A DNA stretch of 64,000 nucleotides from Desulfovibrio aminophilus. GTDB taxonomy: Bacteria; Desulfobacterota; Desulfovibrionia; Desulfovibrionales; Desulfovibrionaceae. Location: NCBI RefSeq assembly GCF_023660105.1, contig NZ_JAMHGA010000007.1:1-64000 (forward strand). The letters are read 5' to 3'. Each line of letters starts with the position of its first letter. Position 1 is the stretch's first letter. Below are positions 41,327-49,953 of this stretch, in pieces. The position numbers were made by a program, and so were the translations under genes. The notes under the pieces were generated by a model. That model was not told the DNA's origin, searched no databases, and saw only the letters and a program-made list of their open reading frames with translations.

Positions 41327-42349
41327 ATGCCGAAACTCGCCTTTTCCCATCCCGAACCGCCACGGTCGCGGCGTCGGCTGTGGCCCGTGTTCCTGCCCCA
41401 GGCGGGCTGCCCCCACCGCTGCCTGTTCTGCGACCAGTCGGCCCAGACCGGCGCGGAGCCCGCCGACCCCGGGGACGTCCTGGAAATCCTCGCCTGTCGG
41501 CTGGAAAACGCGGCCGCGCGCGGGGAGGAGCCCTTCGAGGTGGGGTTCTACGGCGGCACGTTCACGGCCCTGCCGGACGGCTGGCCCGGGCGCTTCCTGG
41601 ACCTGCTCCGGCCCTACCGGGCGGCGGGGCTCGTGCTCGGCGCGCGCTGCTCCACCCGGCCCGACGCCGTGAGCCTGGACGGCCTGCTGGACCTCAAGGC
41701 CCGGGGCCTGGACCTGGTGGAGCTGGGGATTCAAAGTTTTGACGATGGGGCCTTGGCCGCCTCGGGCCGGGGCTATTCCGGCGCAACGGCCCTGGAGGGC
41801 TGCGGCACCGTGCGCGCCGCCGGGCTGGGCCTGGGCGTGCAGCTCCTTCCCGGGCTGCCGGGCGACCGGCCGGGCCTCTTCCGCCGGGACGTGGCGGTCA
41901 CGGCCCGGCTGCGGCCGGACTGCGCGCGGCTCTATCCCTGTCTCGTGCTGGAGGGCACCGGCCTGGCCCGGCTCTGGCGGCGCGGGGAATATGCGGCCTG
42001 GAGCGCGGGCCGGGCCCGCGCGGAGCTGTCCGTGGCCCTGACGCGGCTGTGGCGCGCCGGGGTGCCGGTGATCCGCCTGGGCGTGGCCCCGGAGGCCGGG
42101 CTGTCCGTGAGGATTCTGGCCGGTCCGGCGCATCCGGCCCTGGGCCAGCAGGTCCGCTCCCTGGCCCTCTGGGACCACGTGCGGCGCATGGCGGCCCGCC
42201 TGGGCCGCGCCCCGCGCGGCCTGCTCCTGCCCCCGCGCGCGGCGGGCGAGTTCTGGGGCCAGCGGCGCTCCCTGGCGCGGGCCTATGCCCGCCTGGGCCT
42301 GCGCGCGGACAACGTGCGGCCCGGGGGGCCGGACTTCGTCCTGGAATAG
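41327..42349 (+). CDS. Elp3/YhcC-like radical SAM protein
   Basis: The protein has 340 residues. The iron-sulfur motif is Cys28-x3-Cys32-x2-Cys35 in GCPHRCLFC, preceded by PVFLPQAGC. EVGFYGGTFTALP, STRPDAVS and LVELGIQSFDDGALAASGRGYSG follow, as in the Elp3-like COG1243 group. The Elp3 acetyltransferase domain is absent. Such short proteins are widespread in anaerobes and are generally not part of glycan clusters; function is not known. It ends one base before the convergent gene at 42351, so the two stops almost touch. Confidence 0.85.
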   Translation: MPKLAFSHPEPPRSRRRLWPVFLPQAGCPHRCLFCDQSAQTGAEPADPGDVLEILACRLENAAARGEEPFEVGFYGGTFTALPDGWPGRFLDLLRPYRAAGLVLGARCSTRPDAVSLDGLLDLKARGLDLVELGIQSFDDGALAASGRGYSGATALEGCGTVRAAGLGLGVQLLPGLPGDRPGLFRRDVAVTARLRPDCARLYPCLVLEGTGLARLWRRGEYAAWSAGRARAELSVALTRLWRAGVPVIRLGVAPEAGLSVRILAGPAHPALGQQVRSLALWDHVRRMAARLGRAPRGLLLPPRAAGEFWGQRRSLARAYARLGLRADNVRPGGPDFVLE

Positions 42350-42350
42350 C

Positions 42351-44072
42351 CTAGCGCGAGCCCACGAAGAGGACCCGGGTGGGGCACAGCTCGTGGGCCT
42401 CCACCGCGCCGAAGCGCTTGCGCATGAGCCGCGCGATGGCCTCGGGGTTGTAGTCCGTGTGGATCGCGGGCGAATAGTTGGAGAGCACGAAGGGCTCGCT
42501 CTCATGGGGCCGCACGTACTCCAGGAGCAGGACGCGGCGGCAGAGCGCGTCGGCTTGGTCCAGCACCTGGTCCACGCTGCGGCCGAAGGTGAACACGAGG
42601 TGATGCACCAGGGCCAGGTAGGCGACCATGTCGAAGGCCCGGTCCGGCTTGGTGTAGCCGCGCAGGGCGGCCACGTCCTCGATGAAGGCCTGGATCGGCA
42701 GGTTCCGGTCGCGGGCGTGCAGGTAGAGCTTGTCCACCAGGCTCTCGGCGGTGTCCAGGCTCACGCAGGACACGCCGCGCAGCGCGGCCAGCAGGCTGAA
42801 GCGCCCCTTGTTGCAGCCCAGGTCCAGGAAGCTCTCCGGCCGGTGGCGGCCGATGAGGTCCACCACGAGCTGCTCCTTGCCCCCGCGCGGCTGGTCGTCG
42901 CGCAGATCGTCGGCCTGGTAGCGCTCGTTGTTCCAGCCCGCGTCCGAGTAGCCCACCGTCACGGAATCGAGCCAGCGGCGCGCGGCCGCCAGGAATCCCG
43001 GAACGTCCATGTCCCTGAAGCGTCGGAGGCCCTCCTCGCGCAGCGCGGCGGCGGATTCGGCCGCTTCGGGGGAGAGCAGGGGCCGGACGTCCTCCCAGGG
43101 GAGCAGGTCGTTGACGGTGTCGCGCATGAGCACGTTCTGCCGCGAGGCCACCAGGGCCAGGGGATGCACCCAGGATTGGAAGAATGACTCCAGGAAGGGC
43201 ACGGAGAGGGTCGTGGCCTCCCTCGGGCCGATGGAGCAGAGGTCCACGAAGCGCGGGCGCGTGCCGTCGAAGAGCACGTTGCCCGTGTGGCAGTCCTGGA
43301 GGGAGTAGCCCTCGCTGGTGAGGAAGTCCCAGAAGTCCACGAAGAAGCGGGCCGCGTCCAGGTATTGCGAGAAGCTCCAGTTGGCCCGCGACTGGGGCAG
43401 CAGGCTCTTGTGCTCCAGGACCAGGCGCTCCGGGGTGTCCAGGTGCACGGAGGTCTCGATCAGGCCGTTGGCCGTGAGCCGCCCCAGCCGGGCGGTGTCG
43501 CGCGCCAGGTCGCGGAAGAATTCGAAATCCTGTTCCAGGATGGTTCGGAAGGTCCGGCCGCCCTCGAAGAATATCCGGCCCCGGTTGTCGCCCGCCTCGC
43601 CCTCGGGCCGGTGGTCCGCCACCCTCGGGCGGGAGCCGTCGCCGGAGTGCAGGCGCGCCCAGGCCTCGGGATCGAAGAACTCGTACTTCCAGAGGAAATA
43701 CAGGTCGCAGCCCTCGGGCGCGAGGCCCGCGATGGTCTTCATCACCGAGAGGTAGTTGGCCGGGCTCACGGCGATGAGCGCGAAGCCGCCCCAGGAGGCC
43801 TGGGCCGGATGCTCCACCCGCAGACCCTGGAAGGATTTCTTGGCCGGGGCCACGTCCAGGAACCCGGTGGCCGCGCCCTCGGGCAGGAGGCGCAGGGCCA
43901 GGGCCCCCGAGGTGCCCGCGCCGTAGATCACGCCCTTCCGGTTTTCGAGCCCTCCGTTCAGGAAGGCTCCGGCGGCGGCGCGCGCGGCGTCCACGTCCAC
44001 CACGTCCAGGTTGAAGCCCCGGGCGAAGGTCTCGTTGTAGTCCAGTCCGATGCAGTGGATGCGGTTCTTCAT
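42351..44072 (-). CDS. Three-part protein: nucleotide-binding region, kinase-like region, methyltransferase (NoeA-like)
   Basis: The protein has 573 residues. Residues ~1-130 form a Rossmann-like region (GVIYGAGTSGALALRLLP). The middle part carries a kinase-like or aminoglycoside-phosphotransferase-like site (SLQDCHTGNVLFDGTRPRFVDLCS, with His, Asn and Asp in order). From ~390 a class I methyltransferase domain starts with ESFLDLGCNKGRFSLLAAL, CVSLDTAESLVDKL and a late LLLEYVRPHES. The methyltransferase part resembles NoeA-like nodulation-type proteins. The ATG at 44072 overlaps the upstream radical SAM gene by four bases. Phosphorylation and methylation of one substrate would be a plausible joint role. 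Confidence 0.72.
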   Translation of the reverse strand: MKNRIHCIGLDYNETFARGFNLDVVDVDAARAAAGAFLNGGLENRKGVIYGAGTSGALALRLLPEGAATGFLDVAPAKKSFQGLRVEHPAQASWGGFALIAVSPANYLSVMKTIAGLAPEGCDLYFLWKYEFFDPEAWARLHSGDGSRPRVADHRPEGEAGDNRGRIFFEGGRTFRTILEQDFEFFRDLARDTARLGRLTANGLIETSVHLDTPERLVLEHKSLLPQSRANWSFSQYLDAARFFVDFWDFLTSEGYSLQDCHTGNVLFDGTRPRFVDLCSIGPREATTLSVPFLESFFQSWVHPLALVASRQNVLMRDTVNDLLPWEDVRPLLSPEAAESAAALREEGLRRFRDMDVPGFLAAARRWLDSVTVGYSDAGWNNERYQADDLRDDQPRGGKEQLVVDLIGRHRPESFLDLGCNKGRFSLLAALRGVSCVSLDTAESLVDKLYLHARDRNLPIQAFIEDVAALRGYTKPDRAFDMVAYLALVHHLVFTFGRSVDQVLDQADALCRRVLLLEYVRPHESEPFVLSNYSPAIHTDYNPEAIARLMRKRFGAVEAHELCPTRVLFVGSR

Positions 44073-45985
44073 TGGGCCCGGCTCCCCGCCTCGTGGGCGC
44101 GTGAATGTTTTCCGGCCGCCGCATGGGGCGGCAGGCGGTCAGCCCCGGTGGGCGGGGCCGCCTCGTGGCGGCAGGCGGTCAGCGCCGGCAGCGCGGCCTG
44201 GATGCGTTCGCGGCGGAATCCCCGCTCGACGAGGCTGTCGGCCAGCGCGCCGTCGGGGTCCATGTCCATGATCAGGACCCAGGCCCCGGCCGGGTCGTCC
44301 GCGGGCCCCCATTCCTCCAGGTGGAAGCGGTAGGGGGTCTCGCTGATGATCTTCGGCCTGGGGCGCATGACCCGGCCCCAGGGGTCGACCTTGGCCACGT
44401 TGCCGTAGACGAAGTCGTTGGCCGTGGCCCGCAGGACCAGCTTTCCGCCCTGGGCCTCCATGCGGTCCAGGAAGGCCGACACGGCCCGGAAATGGGCGTC
44501 GAAGGGCGGGATCGAGGCCAGGGCCACCCAGGAGTGGCGGCGGCAGGACGGGCAGAAGAGCTGGTAGCTCCACTTCAGGTAGCCGACCCGTTCGGCCAGC
44601 TCCGCGCCGCAGTGGGGGCAGGCGGCCCGGCAGGAGCCCTCCCGGCCGTGTTCGTAGGCGAAGTCCAGCACCCGGGCCTGGTTGTTGTGGAAATGCGCGG
44701 TGTGCAGGCGGGCCAGTTCCTCGCGCAGGAACGGGAAGAATTCCTGGTCCGGGATGGCCGACATGTTGAAGTCGGGCGGAAAGGCCAGGTAGATGGCCTT
44801 GTTCATGGTCCGGGCGTGGGCCACGGGGTCGGCGACCAGGCCGCGCGCCGCGCAGTCGTCGTAGAGGGCCGTTCCCGGCACCGGCGTGGTCAGGGAGTAG
44901 TATTTGGGCAGTTCGTTGGTCTCGATGAGCAGGTCGATGGTCCGGCGCACGTCCTCCTCGGTCTCGTCGAGGTAGCCGAACATGACCGAGACGCCCCGGT
45001 TGATGCCCGCCTCCTGGGTGTCCAGGATGGCCTGGCGGTTCTGCCCGGCCGTGACGTGCTTGTTCATGCGCTGGAGCACCCGGTCGCTGCCGCTCTCCAC
45101 GCCGTACTGGATTTCCTCGCAGCCCGCCCGTCGCATGAGGCGGAGGGTTTCGGCGTCGACCACGTTGGTGCGCAGGCCGCAGCCCCAGCGCAGTCCGATG
45201 TCGGATTCCATGTAGGCCCGGCAGAACTCCTGGATGCGGCGGCGGTTGGCCATGAAGGTCTCGTCACGGAAATTGATGAAGTCCAGGGAATGGGCGGCGT
45301 GGGTCGCGCGGATTTCCTCGATGACCTGCGGAATGGGGCGGATGCGGTAGCCCCGGATGGTGCTGTTGCAGTAATGGCAGCGGTTCGGGCAGCCCCGGCT
45401 GCCCATGAGGAAGATGGTCCGGTTTCCGGCCCGGCGGAAATAATCCTCGATGTCGAAGGCCGTCCAGTCCGGGACGAGGTTCACGGCCTTGAGGTCGATG
45501 GGTTTGCGGGGTTCGGTGTACAGGGGCTCCCCCCCGAGCCCGCGATGGAGGATGCCGGGCACCTCGTGGAACGGCCGCCCGTCGGCGTGGGCCAGGAGCA
45601 GGTCCTCCAGGGTGGCCTCGCCCTCGCCGACCACGCCCGCGTGGAAGTCCAGTTCCTGATAGAGGATCGCCCCGGAAAAGGCGCTCACGACGGGTCCGCC
45701 CAGGACGCGCAGGGCCTTGGGCTGGAGTTTCGCCGCGCGGTCCAGGAAGCGGGCGTAGGTGTCGATGTAGGTGAGCATGCCGCCGGTGCAGATGGCGTCG
45801 TATTCCCGTTCCGCGATGAGGGCCTCGAAATTCTTGTCCGTGAGCGAGCAGTGGGGCAGGTGCAGCTCGATGCGGGGGTGGTCGCGGAAATAGCCCGCCA
45901 GGTACAGCAGGCCCATGGGCGGCAGCTCACAGGGCTGGTCGTACAGCGGGGACAGGAGCAGCGCGCGGATTTTTCGGGAATGCAT
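44069..45985 (-). CDS. B12-binding-type radical SAM protein
   Basis: The protein has 638 residues, starting at the ATG 45985 with AAGGAGGCGTGGCC upstream on the minus strand; a longer in-frame start exists but has no such site. An N-terminal B12-binding-like Rossmann domain (ALLLSPLYDQPCELPPMGLLYLA, YDAICTGGMLTYID) is followed by a radical SAM domain with Cys199-x3-Cys203-x2-Cys206 (RGCPNRCHYC). The canonical DxHxxG of cobalamin ligation is not visible. Near residue 500 is a zinc-like CPHCG...CPSC region. Members of this class methylate or rearrange unactivated carbons. With the fused gene downstream it may add methyl groups to a sugar or lipid. Confidence 0.82.
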   Translation of the reverse strand: MHSRKIRALLLSPLYDQPCELPPMGLLYLAGYFRDHPRIELHLPHCSLTDKNFEALIAEREYDAICTGGMLTYIDTYARFLDRAAKLQPKALRVLGGPVVSAFSGAILYQELDFHAGVVGEGEATLEDLLLAHADGRPFHEVPGILHRGLGGEPLYTEPRKPIDLKAVNLVPDWTAFDIEDYFRRAGNRTIFLMGSRGCPNRCHYCNSTIRGYRIRPIPQVIEEIRATHAAHSLDFINFRDETFMANRRRIQEFCRAYMESDIGLRWGCGLRTNVVDAETLRLMRRAGCEEIQYGVESGSDRVLQRMNKHVTAGQNRQAILDTQEAGINRGVSVMFGYLDETEEDVRRTIDLLIETNELPKYYSLTTPVPGTALYDDCAARGLVADPVAHARTMNKAIYLAFPPDFNMSAIPDQEFFPFLREELARLHTAHFHNNQARVLDFAYEHGREGSCRAACPHCGAELAERVGYLKWSYQLFCPSCRRHSWVALASIPPFDAHFRAVSAFLDRMEAQGGKLVLRATANDFVYGNVAKVDPWGRVMRPRPKIISETPYRFHLEEWGPADDPAGAWVLIMDMDPDGALADSLVERGFRRERIQAALPALTACRHEAAPPTGADRLPPHAAAGKHSRAHEAGSRAQ

Positions 45986-46182
45986 GGCCACGCCTCCTTG
46001 CGTGTCGCGCCGTGGCGCAACGGCTTCATGACGGTTGGCCGCGTGAAATACAAGAAGCATACCAGCGGCCAACGCCGAGCGTTTCCTCCTGGAGCGATAT
46101 CCGCTTCTCATGCGCCTTTTCAACCGCGCCGAAAAGGGGTAACGTCGGAAAAACACGGCGCATTGCGTCGGGAGATTCCCGC

Positions 46183-46536
46183 ATGAAGCGATTCTTCAGC
46201 CTTGTCGGACTGTTGATTCTTCTCGCCGCCCTGACGGGTTGCACCCAGGAAACCCAGAACAAGCTCAGCCGGGGCATCCAGAACTGGACCGGCGTGGACG
46301 GCGTGCTGGAAGTCTACGCGGGCAACGCCGTGGCCAAGCGCTTTCTCAGGATCGAGAAACTCTCCACGGCCGAGGCCACGGGCAAGTCCACGGACGCCAG
46401 GGCCTACCGCTACGGCTACGGCGTGCTGGACGCGAACCTGAACGGCCTGCCCGACCCGGACGAGAAGAAGGTCTATTTCGAGGTGAGCGAGTTCGCCACC
46501 TATGTCTTCTACGAGAACCCCAACCCCTCCAAGTAG
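46183..46536 (+). CDS. Small lipoprotein
   Basis: The protein has 117 residues. A type II signal peptide MKRFFSLVGLLILLAALTGC ends with lipobox LTGC, so the lipid would be attached to Cys20. The mature part is ~98 residues, beta-rich, with DANLNGLPDPDEKKVYFEV resembling a small calcium-type acidic loop. The ATG is preceded by GTCGGGAGATTCCCGC. The stop is three bases before the GTG of the amidohydrolase gene, which may be co-transcribed. No recognised family; it may be an envelope protein. Confidence 0.8.
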   Translation: MKRFFSLVGLLILLAALTGCTQETQNKLSRGIQNWTGVDGVLEVYAGNAVAKRFLRIEKLSTAEATGKSTDARAYRYGYGVLDANLNGLPDPDEKKVYFEVSEFATYVFYENPNPSK

Positions 46537-46539
46537 GTC

Positions 46540-47685
46540 GTGCGCGAACTGATCCGGGCGGCTCGGGCCGCCACCATGAACGGGCCGGTCATCGAGGACG
46601 CGGCCGTGATCCACGACGGCGGGACGATCCTCGCCGTGGGGGCCTTTTCCGAGTTGGGCCGGGACTTCGACGGGCCGGTGCGCGACCTGGGGGACGCCAC
46701 CCTGGCCCCGGCCGTGGTCAACGCCCACACCCATCTGGAACTCTGCCACCTCCACGGGCGCACCCGCGAGGGCCACGGCTTCGAGACCTGGGTGGAGCAC
46801 CTGCTCTCCCTGCCGCTCTATGAGCCCGACGACGGCCGCATCTCGGCCGAGCTGGAGGCCCTCAAAAGCCTCGGCGTCGGGCTCGTGGCGGACATCTCCA
46901 CCCGCAACGCAGCCAAAATGGCCGGGATTCTCGAAGATTCCGGCCTTTTTTTCGTCTCCTTCCACGAGGCCATCGGCGACGACCCGCCCCCGGCCCCGGC
47001 CGGGCCCCGCGGCCGGGGCCTGGAGTCCCTGGCCGGGCACAGCCTGTACACCACCCAGGCCCACGTCCTGCGCGCGGCCCGGGAGGCCGCCCGGAAGCGG
47101 GGTCTGCCCTTCTCCCTGCACTTGGCCGAGCATGAGGAGGAGGACGCCGTGGTCCGGGGCCTGCCGCACTCCTTCGCGGACCGGCTGCGCGCGCGCGGCC
47201 GCCTGCGCGGCTTCACCCCGCCGGGGGTGAGCCCGGTGGCCCACGCCGCGAGCCTCGGGCTCCTGGAGCCGGGCACCCTGGCGGTGCACTGCGCCCGCCT
47301 GGACAAGGAGGACATCCGTATCCTGGCCGCGTCCGGGAGCACGGTCTGCCTTTGCCCGCGTTCCAACGCCTACATCGGCTCGGGCCGGGCCCCCTGGGAG
47401 GATCTGTTCCGCGCGGGGGTGCCGCTCTGCTTCGGCACGGACAGCCTGGCCTCCAACCGCGACCTGAACCCCTGGAACGAGGCCCGCTACCTGCTGGCCC
47501 GCTTCCGGGAAGAACTGACGCTGACGGACCTGCTGGCCATGCTTACGCTGAACCCGGCGCGGGTCCTGGGCATGGAGGCCAGCCTGGGCAGCCTGGAGCC
47601 GGGCAAGGCCGCCCGCTTCAGCGTGGTGCCGAGTGATATCGAAACCCTGGCCGGGCCCCTGACCCGCCGGGAAAAGGGGGTGTAG
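46540..47685 (+). CDS. Amidohydrolase, probable aminodeoxyfutalosine deaminase
   Basis: The protein has 381 residues, starting at GTG 46540. It has the metal-binding VVNAHTHLELCH of the ATZ/TRZ/SAH deaminase group, then FSLHLAEHEEE with His, TLAVHCARLDKED, and the catalytic Asp in CFGTDSLASNRDL. In anaerobic deltaproteobacteria the closest known role is deamination of 6-aminodeoxyfutalosine in the futalosine menaquinone pathway; that assignment is from family knowledge and not proven here. Other substrates such as S-adenosylhomocysteine are possible. It lies three bases after the lipoprotein and three bases before pyrB. Confidence 0.75.
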   Translation: MRELIRAARAATMNGPVIEDAAVIHDGGTILAVGAFSELGRDFDGPVRDLGDATLAPAVVNAHTHLELCHLHGRTREGHGFETWVEHLLSLPLYEPDDGRISAELEALKSLGVGLVADISTRNAAKMAGILEDSGLFFVSFHEAIGDDPPPAPAGPRGRGLESLAGHSLYTTQAHVLRAAREAARKRGLPFSLHLAEHEEEDAVVRGLPHSFADRLRARGRLRGFTPPGVSPVAHAASLGLLEPGTLAVHCARLDKEDIRILAASGSTVCLCPRSNAYIGSGRAPWEDLFRAGVPLCFGTDSLASNRDLNPWNEARYLLARFREELTLTDLLAMLTLNPARVLGMEASLGSLEPGKAARFSVVPSDIETLAGPLTRREKGV

Positions 47686-47688
47686 CCC

Positions 47689-48618
47689 ATGCAGTGGCGG
47701 CACAAGGATCTCCTGGACGTGTCCCAGCTCTCGGCCGACGAGGCCCGGCACGTCCTGGACACGGCCCGCTATTTCCGGGAGATCAACTCCCGGCCGGTGA
47801 AGAAGGTGCCGACCCTCAAGGGCCGCAGCGTGGTGCTCTTCTTCGCCGAACCGAGCACGCGCACCAAGACCTCCTTCGACGTGGCCGGAAAGCGGCTCTC
47901 GGCGGACACCTTTTCCCTGGCCAAGAGCGGCTCCAGCCTGTCCAAGGGCGAAAGCCTCAAGGACACGGCGCTCACGCTCCAGGCCATGAACCCGGACGCC
48001 ATCGTCCTGCGCCACTCCGCGGGCGGCGCGGCCCAGTTCATGGCCGAGCGCCTGGAGTGCAGCGTGATCAACGCCGGAGACGGCCGCCACGCCCACCCGA
48101 CCCAGGCCCTGCTGGACGCCTTCACGCTCACCGAGCGCTGGGGCGCGCTCAAGGGCCGCACCGTGCTCATCCTGGGCGACATCGCCCACAGCCGGGTGGC
48201 CCGCTCCAACGTCCTGCTGCTCAACCTCCTGGGCGCGCGGGTGCGGCTCTGCGGGCCGCGCACCCTCCTGCCCCCGGGCGTGGACACCTGGGAGGCCGAG
48301 GTCTTCTCCGACCTGGGCAAGGCCGTGCGCGGCGCGGACGCGGTCATGTGCCTGCGGCTCCAGCTGGAGCGCATGCAGGCCGGGCTGCTGCCGGACCTGC
48401 GGGAGTACTCGCGGACCTTCGGCCTGGGCGAGGGGCACATGGCCCAGGCCGCGCCGGACGCCCTGGTCCTGCACCCCGGGCCCATCAACCGGGGCGTGGA
48501 GATCGCCTCGGACCTGGCCGACTCCGGCCGCAGCATGATCCTGGATCAGGTGGCCTCGGGCGTGGCCGTGCGCATGGCCCTGCTGTTCCTCTACATGACC
48601 CGCAAGTCGGCCGAGTAG
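47689..48618 (+). CDS. pyrB: Aspartate carbamoyltransferase catalytic subunit
   Basis: The protein has 309 residues, the usual length. The carbamoyl-phosphate binding motif [13 protein letters not shown] and the later HPTQALLD are diagnostic, as is [12 protein letters not shown] near the C-terminus. It makes N-carbamoyl-L-aspartate in pyrimidine synthesis. It is nine bases upstream of pyrC. There is no regulatory subunit gene pyrI next to it. Confidence 0.96.
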   Translation: MQWRHKDLLDVSQLSADEARHVLDTARYFREINSRPVKKVPTLKGRSVVLFFAEPSTRTKTSFDVAGKRLSADTFSLAKSGSSLSKGESLKDTALTLQAMNPDAIVLRHSAGGAAQFMAERLECSVINAGDGRHAHPTQALLDAFTLTERWGALKGRTVLILGDIAHSRVARSNVLLLNLLGARVRLCGPRTLLPPGVDTWEAEVFSDLGKAVRGADAVMCLRLQLERMQAGLLPDLREYSRTFGLGEGHMAQAAPDALVLHPGPINRGVEIASDLADSGRSMILDQVASGVAVRMALLFLYMTRKSAE

Positions 48619-48627
48619 GAGGCTTCC

Positions 48628-49899
48628 ATGTCAAGCGTGAGTCTGGTGGTCCGCAACGCGGTCTGGAAGAAAAAGAAGGTCGATCTGCTGGTGGCCCGCG
48701 GCCGCGTGGCCGCGCTCATCCCCTCGGCGCGCAAGACCCGGGTGGAGGCCGCCCAGGAGGTGGACGCCTCGGGCCTGCTGCTCCTGCCGAGCCTCACCGA
48801 CTGCCACACGCACCTGCGCGAGCCGGGCTTCGAGTACAAGGAGGACATCGCCTCCGGCCTGGACGCCGCGGCCCACGGCGGCTTCGGCAACGTGCTCTGC
48901 ATGGCCAACACCGATCCGGTGAACGACAACGCCACGGTCACCGAGCGCATGCTCGACCGGGCCCGTGCCGCCTGGCCCCACGGGCCGCGCCTGTACCCCA
49001 TCGGCGCGCTCTCCCGGGGCCTGAAGGCCGAGGAGCTGGCGCCCATGGCCGAGCTGGCGGGCGCGGGCTGCGTGGCCTTCTCCAACGACGGCCTGCCCGT
49101 GCCCAGGGCCGAGTTCTTCCGCCGGGCCATGGAATACGCCTGGGACCAGGGCAAGGTGGTCATCGACCACTGCGAGGAGCCGAGCATGGCCCGGGGCGCG
49201 GGCATGAACGAGGGCGTGGTTTCGGGCCGCCTGGGCCTGCCCGCCCAGCCGGACGTGGCCGAGGCCGCCCAGGTGGCCCGCGACATCCTCCTGGCCGACT
49301 ACCTGAAGATTCCCATCCACCTGGCGCACATCTCCTGCCGCCGCTCGGTGGAGCTCATCGCCTGGGCCAAGGAGCGCGGCGTGCCGGTCACGGCCGAGAC
49401 CTGCCCGCACTACCTGACCCTCACCGAGGAGCGGGTGGAGGGCTATGACACCGCCGCCAAGGTCAACCCGCCGCTGCGCACCCGCGACGACGTGGAGGCC
49501 ATGCTCCAGGCCCTGCGCACGGGCGTCATCGACATCCTGGCCACGGACCACGCCCCGCACGCGGCCCACGAGAAGGAAGTGGAGTTCGACCTCGCGCCCT
49601 GCGGCATTTCCGGCCTGGACACGGCCCTGTCCGTGACCTGGGGGCTGGTGGAAAAGAAGCTCCTGGCCCTCGACGACCTGGTGCGCGCCTGGAGCGAGGC
49701 CCCCTGCCGCGTCTTCGGCCTGCCCGAGAACCGCTTCCAGGCGGGCGATCCGGCCGACTTCCTGCTCTTCGATCCCACGGCGGCCTGGGAGGTCACGCCC
49801 GAGGCCATGCGCTCCAAGGGCAAGAACACCCCGCTGCTGGGAACCCGGTTGCGGGGGAGGGTGGCGGCGCATTTTCTTGGCGGGAAAAAAGTTGTATGA
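48628..49899 (+). CDS. pyrC: Dihydroorotase
   Basis: The protein has 423 residues, matching the class I bacterial dihydroorotase. Motifs include LLLPSLTDCHTHLREPGFE (metal-binding His-x-His), HLAHISCRRSVELI, TAETCPHYLTLT and the active-site Asp in ILATDHAPHAAHEKE. It converts carbamoyl-aspartate to dihydroorotate. It is co-transcribed with pyrB. The ATG at 48628 follows AGGAGGCTTCC. Confidence 0.96.
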   Translation: MSSVSLVVRNAVWKKKKVDLLVARGRVAALIPSARKTRVEAAQEVDASGLLLLPSLTDCHTHLREPGFEYKEDIASGLDAAAHGGFGNVLCMANTDPVNDNATVTERMLDRARAAWPHGPRLYPIGALSRGLKAEELAPMAELAGAGCVAFSNDGLPVPRAEFFRRAMEYAWDQGKVVIDHCEEPSMARGAGMNEGVVSGRLGLPAQPDVAEAAQVARDILLADYLKIPIHLAHISCRRSVELIAWAKERGVPVTAETCPHYLTLTEERVEGYDTAAKVNPPLRTRDDVEAMLQALRTGVIDILATDHAPHAAHEKEVEFDLAPCGISGLDTALSVTWGLVEKKLLALDDLVRAWSEAPCRVFGLPENRFQAGDPADFLLFDPTAAWEVTPEAMRSKGKNTPLLGTRLRGRVAAHFLGGKKVV

Positions 49900-49953
49900 C
49901 CCAGACCCAGCCGAACAACCGCTGAACGACCCCGCCAGGGGCCGGAGGAAGGA

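Noticed and set aside
45986-46156. Longer start of the B12-type radical SAM protein
   Set aside because: The added residues are basic and featureless, and a strong AAGGAGG site precedes the ATG at 45985.
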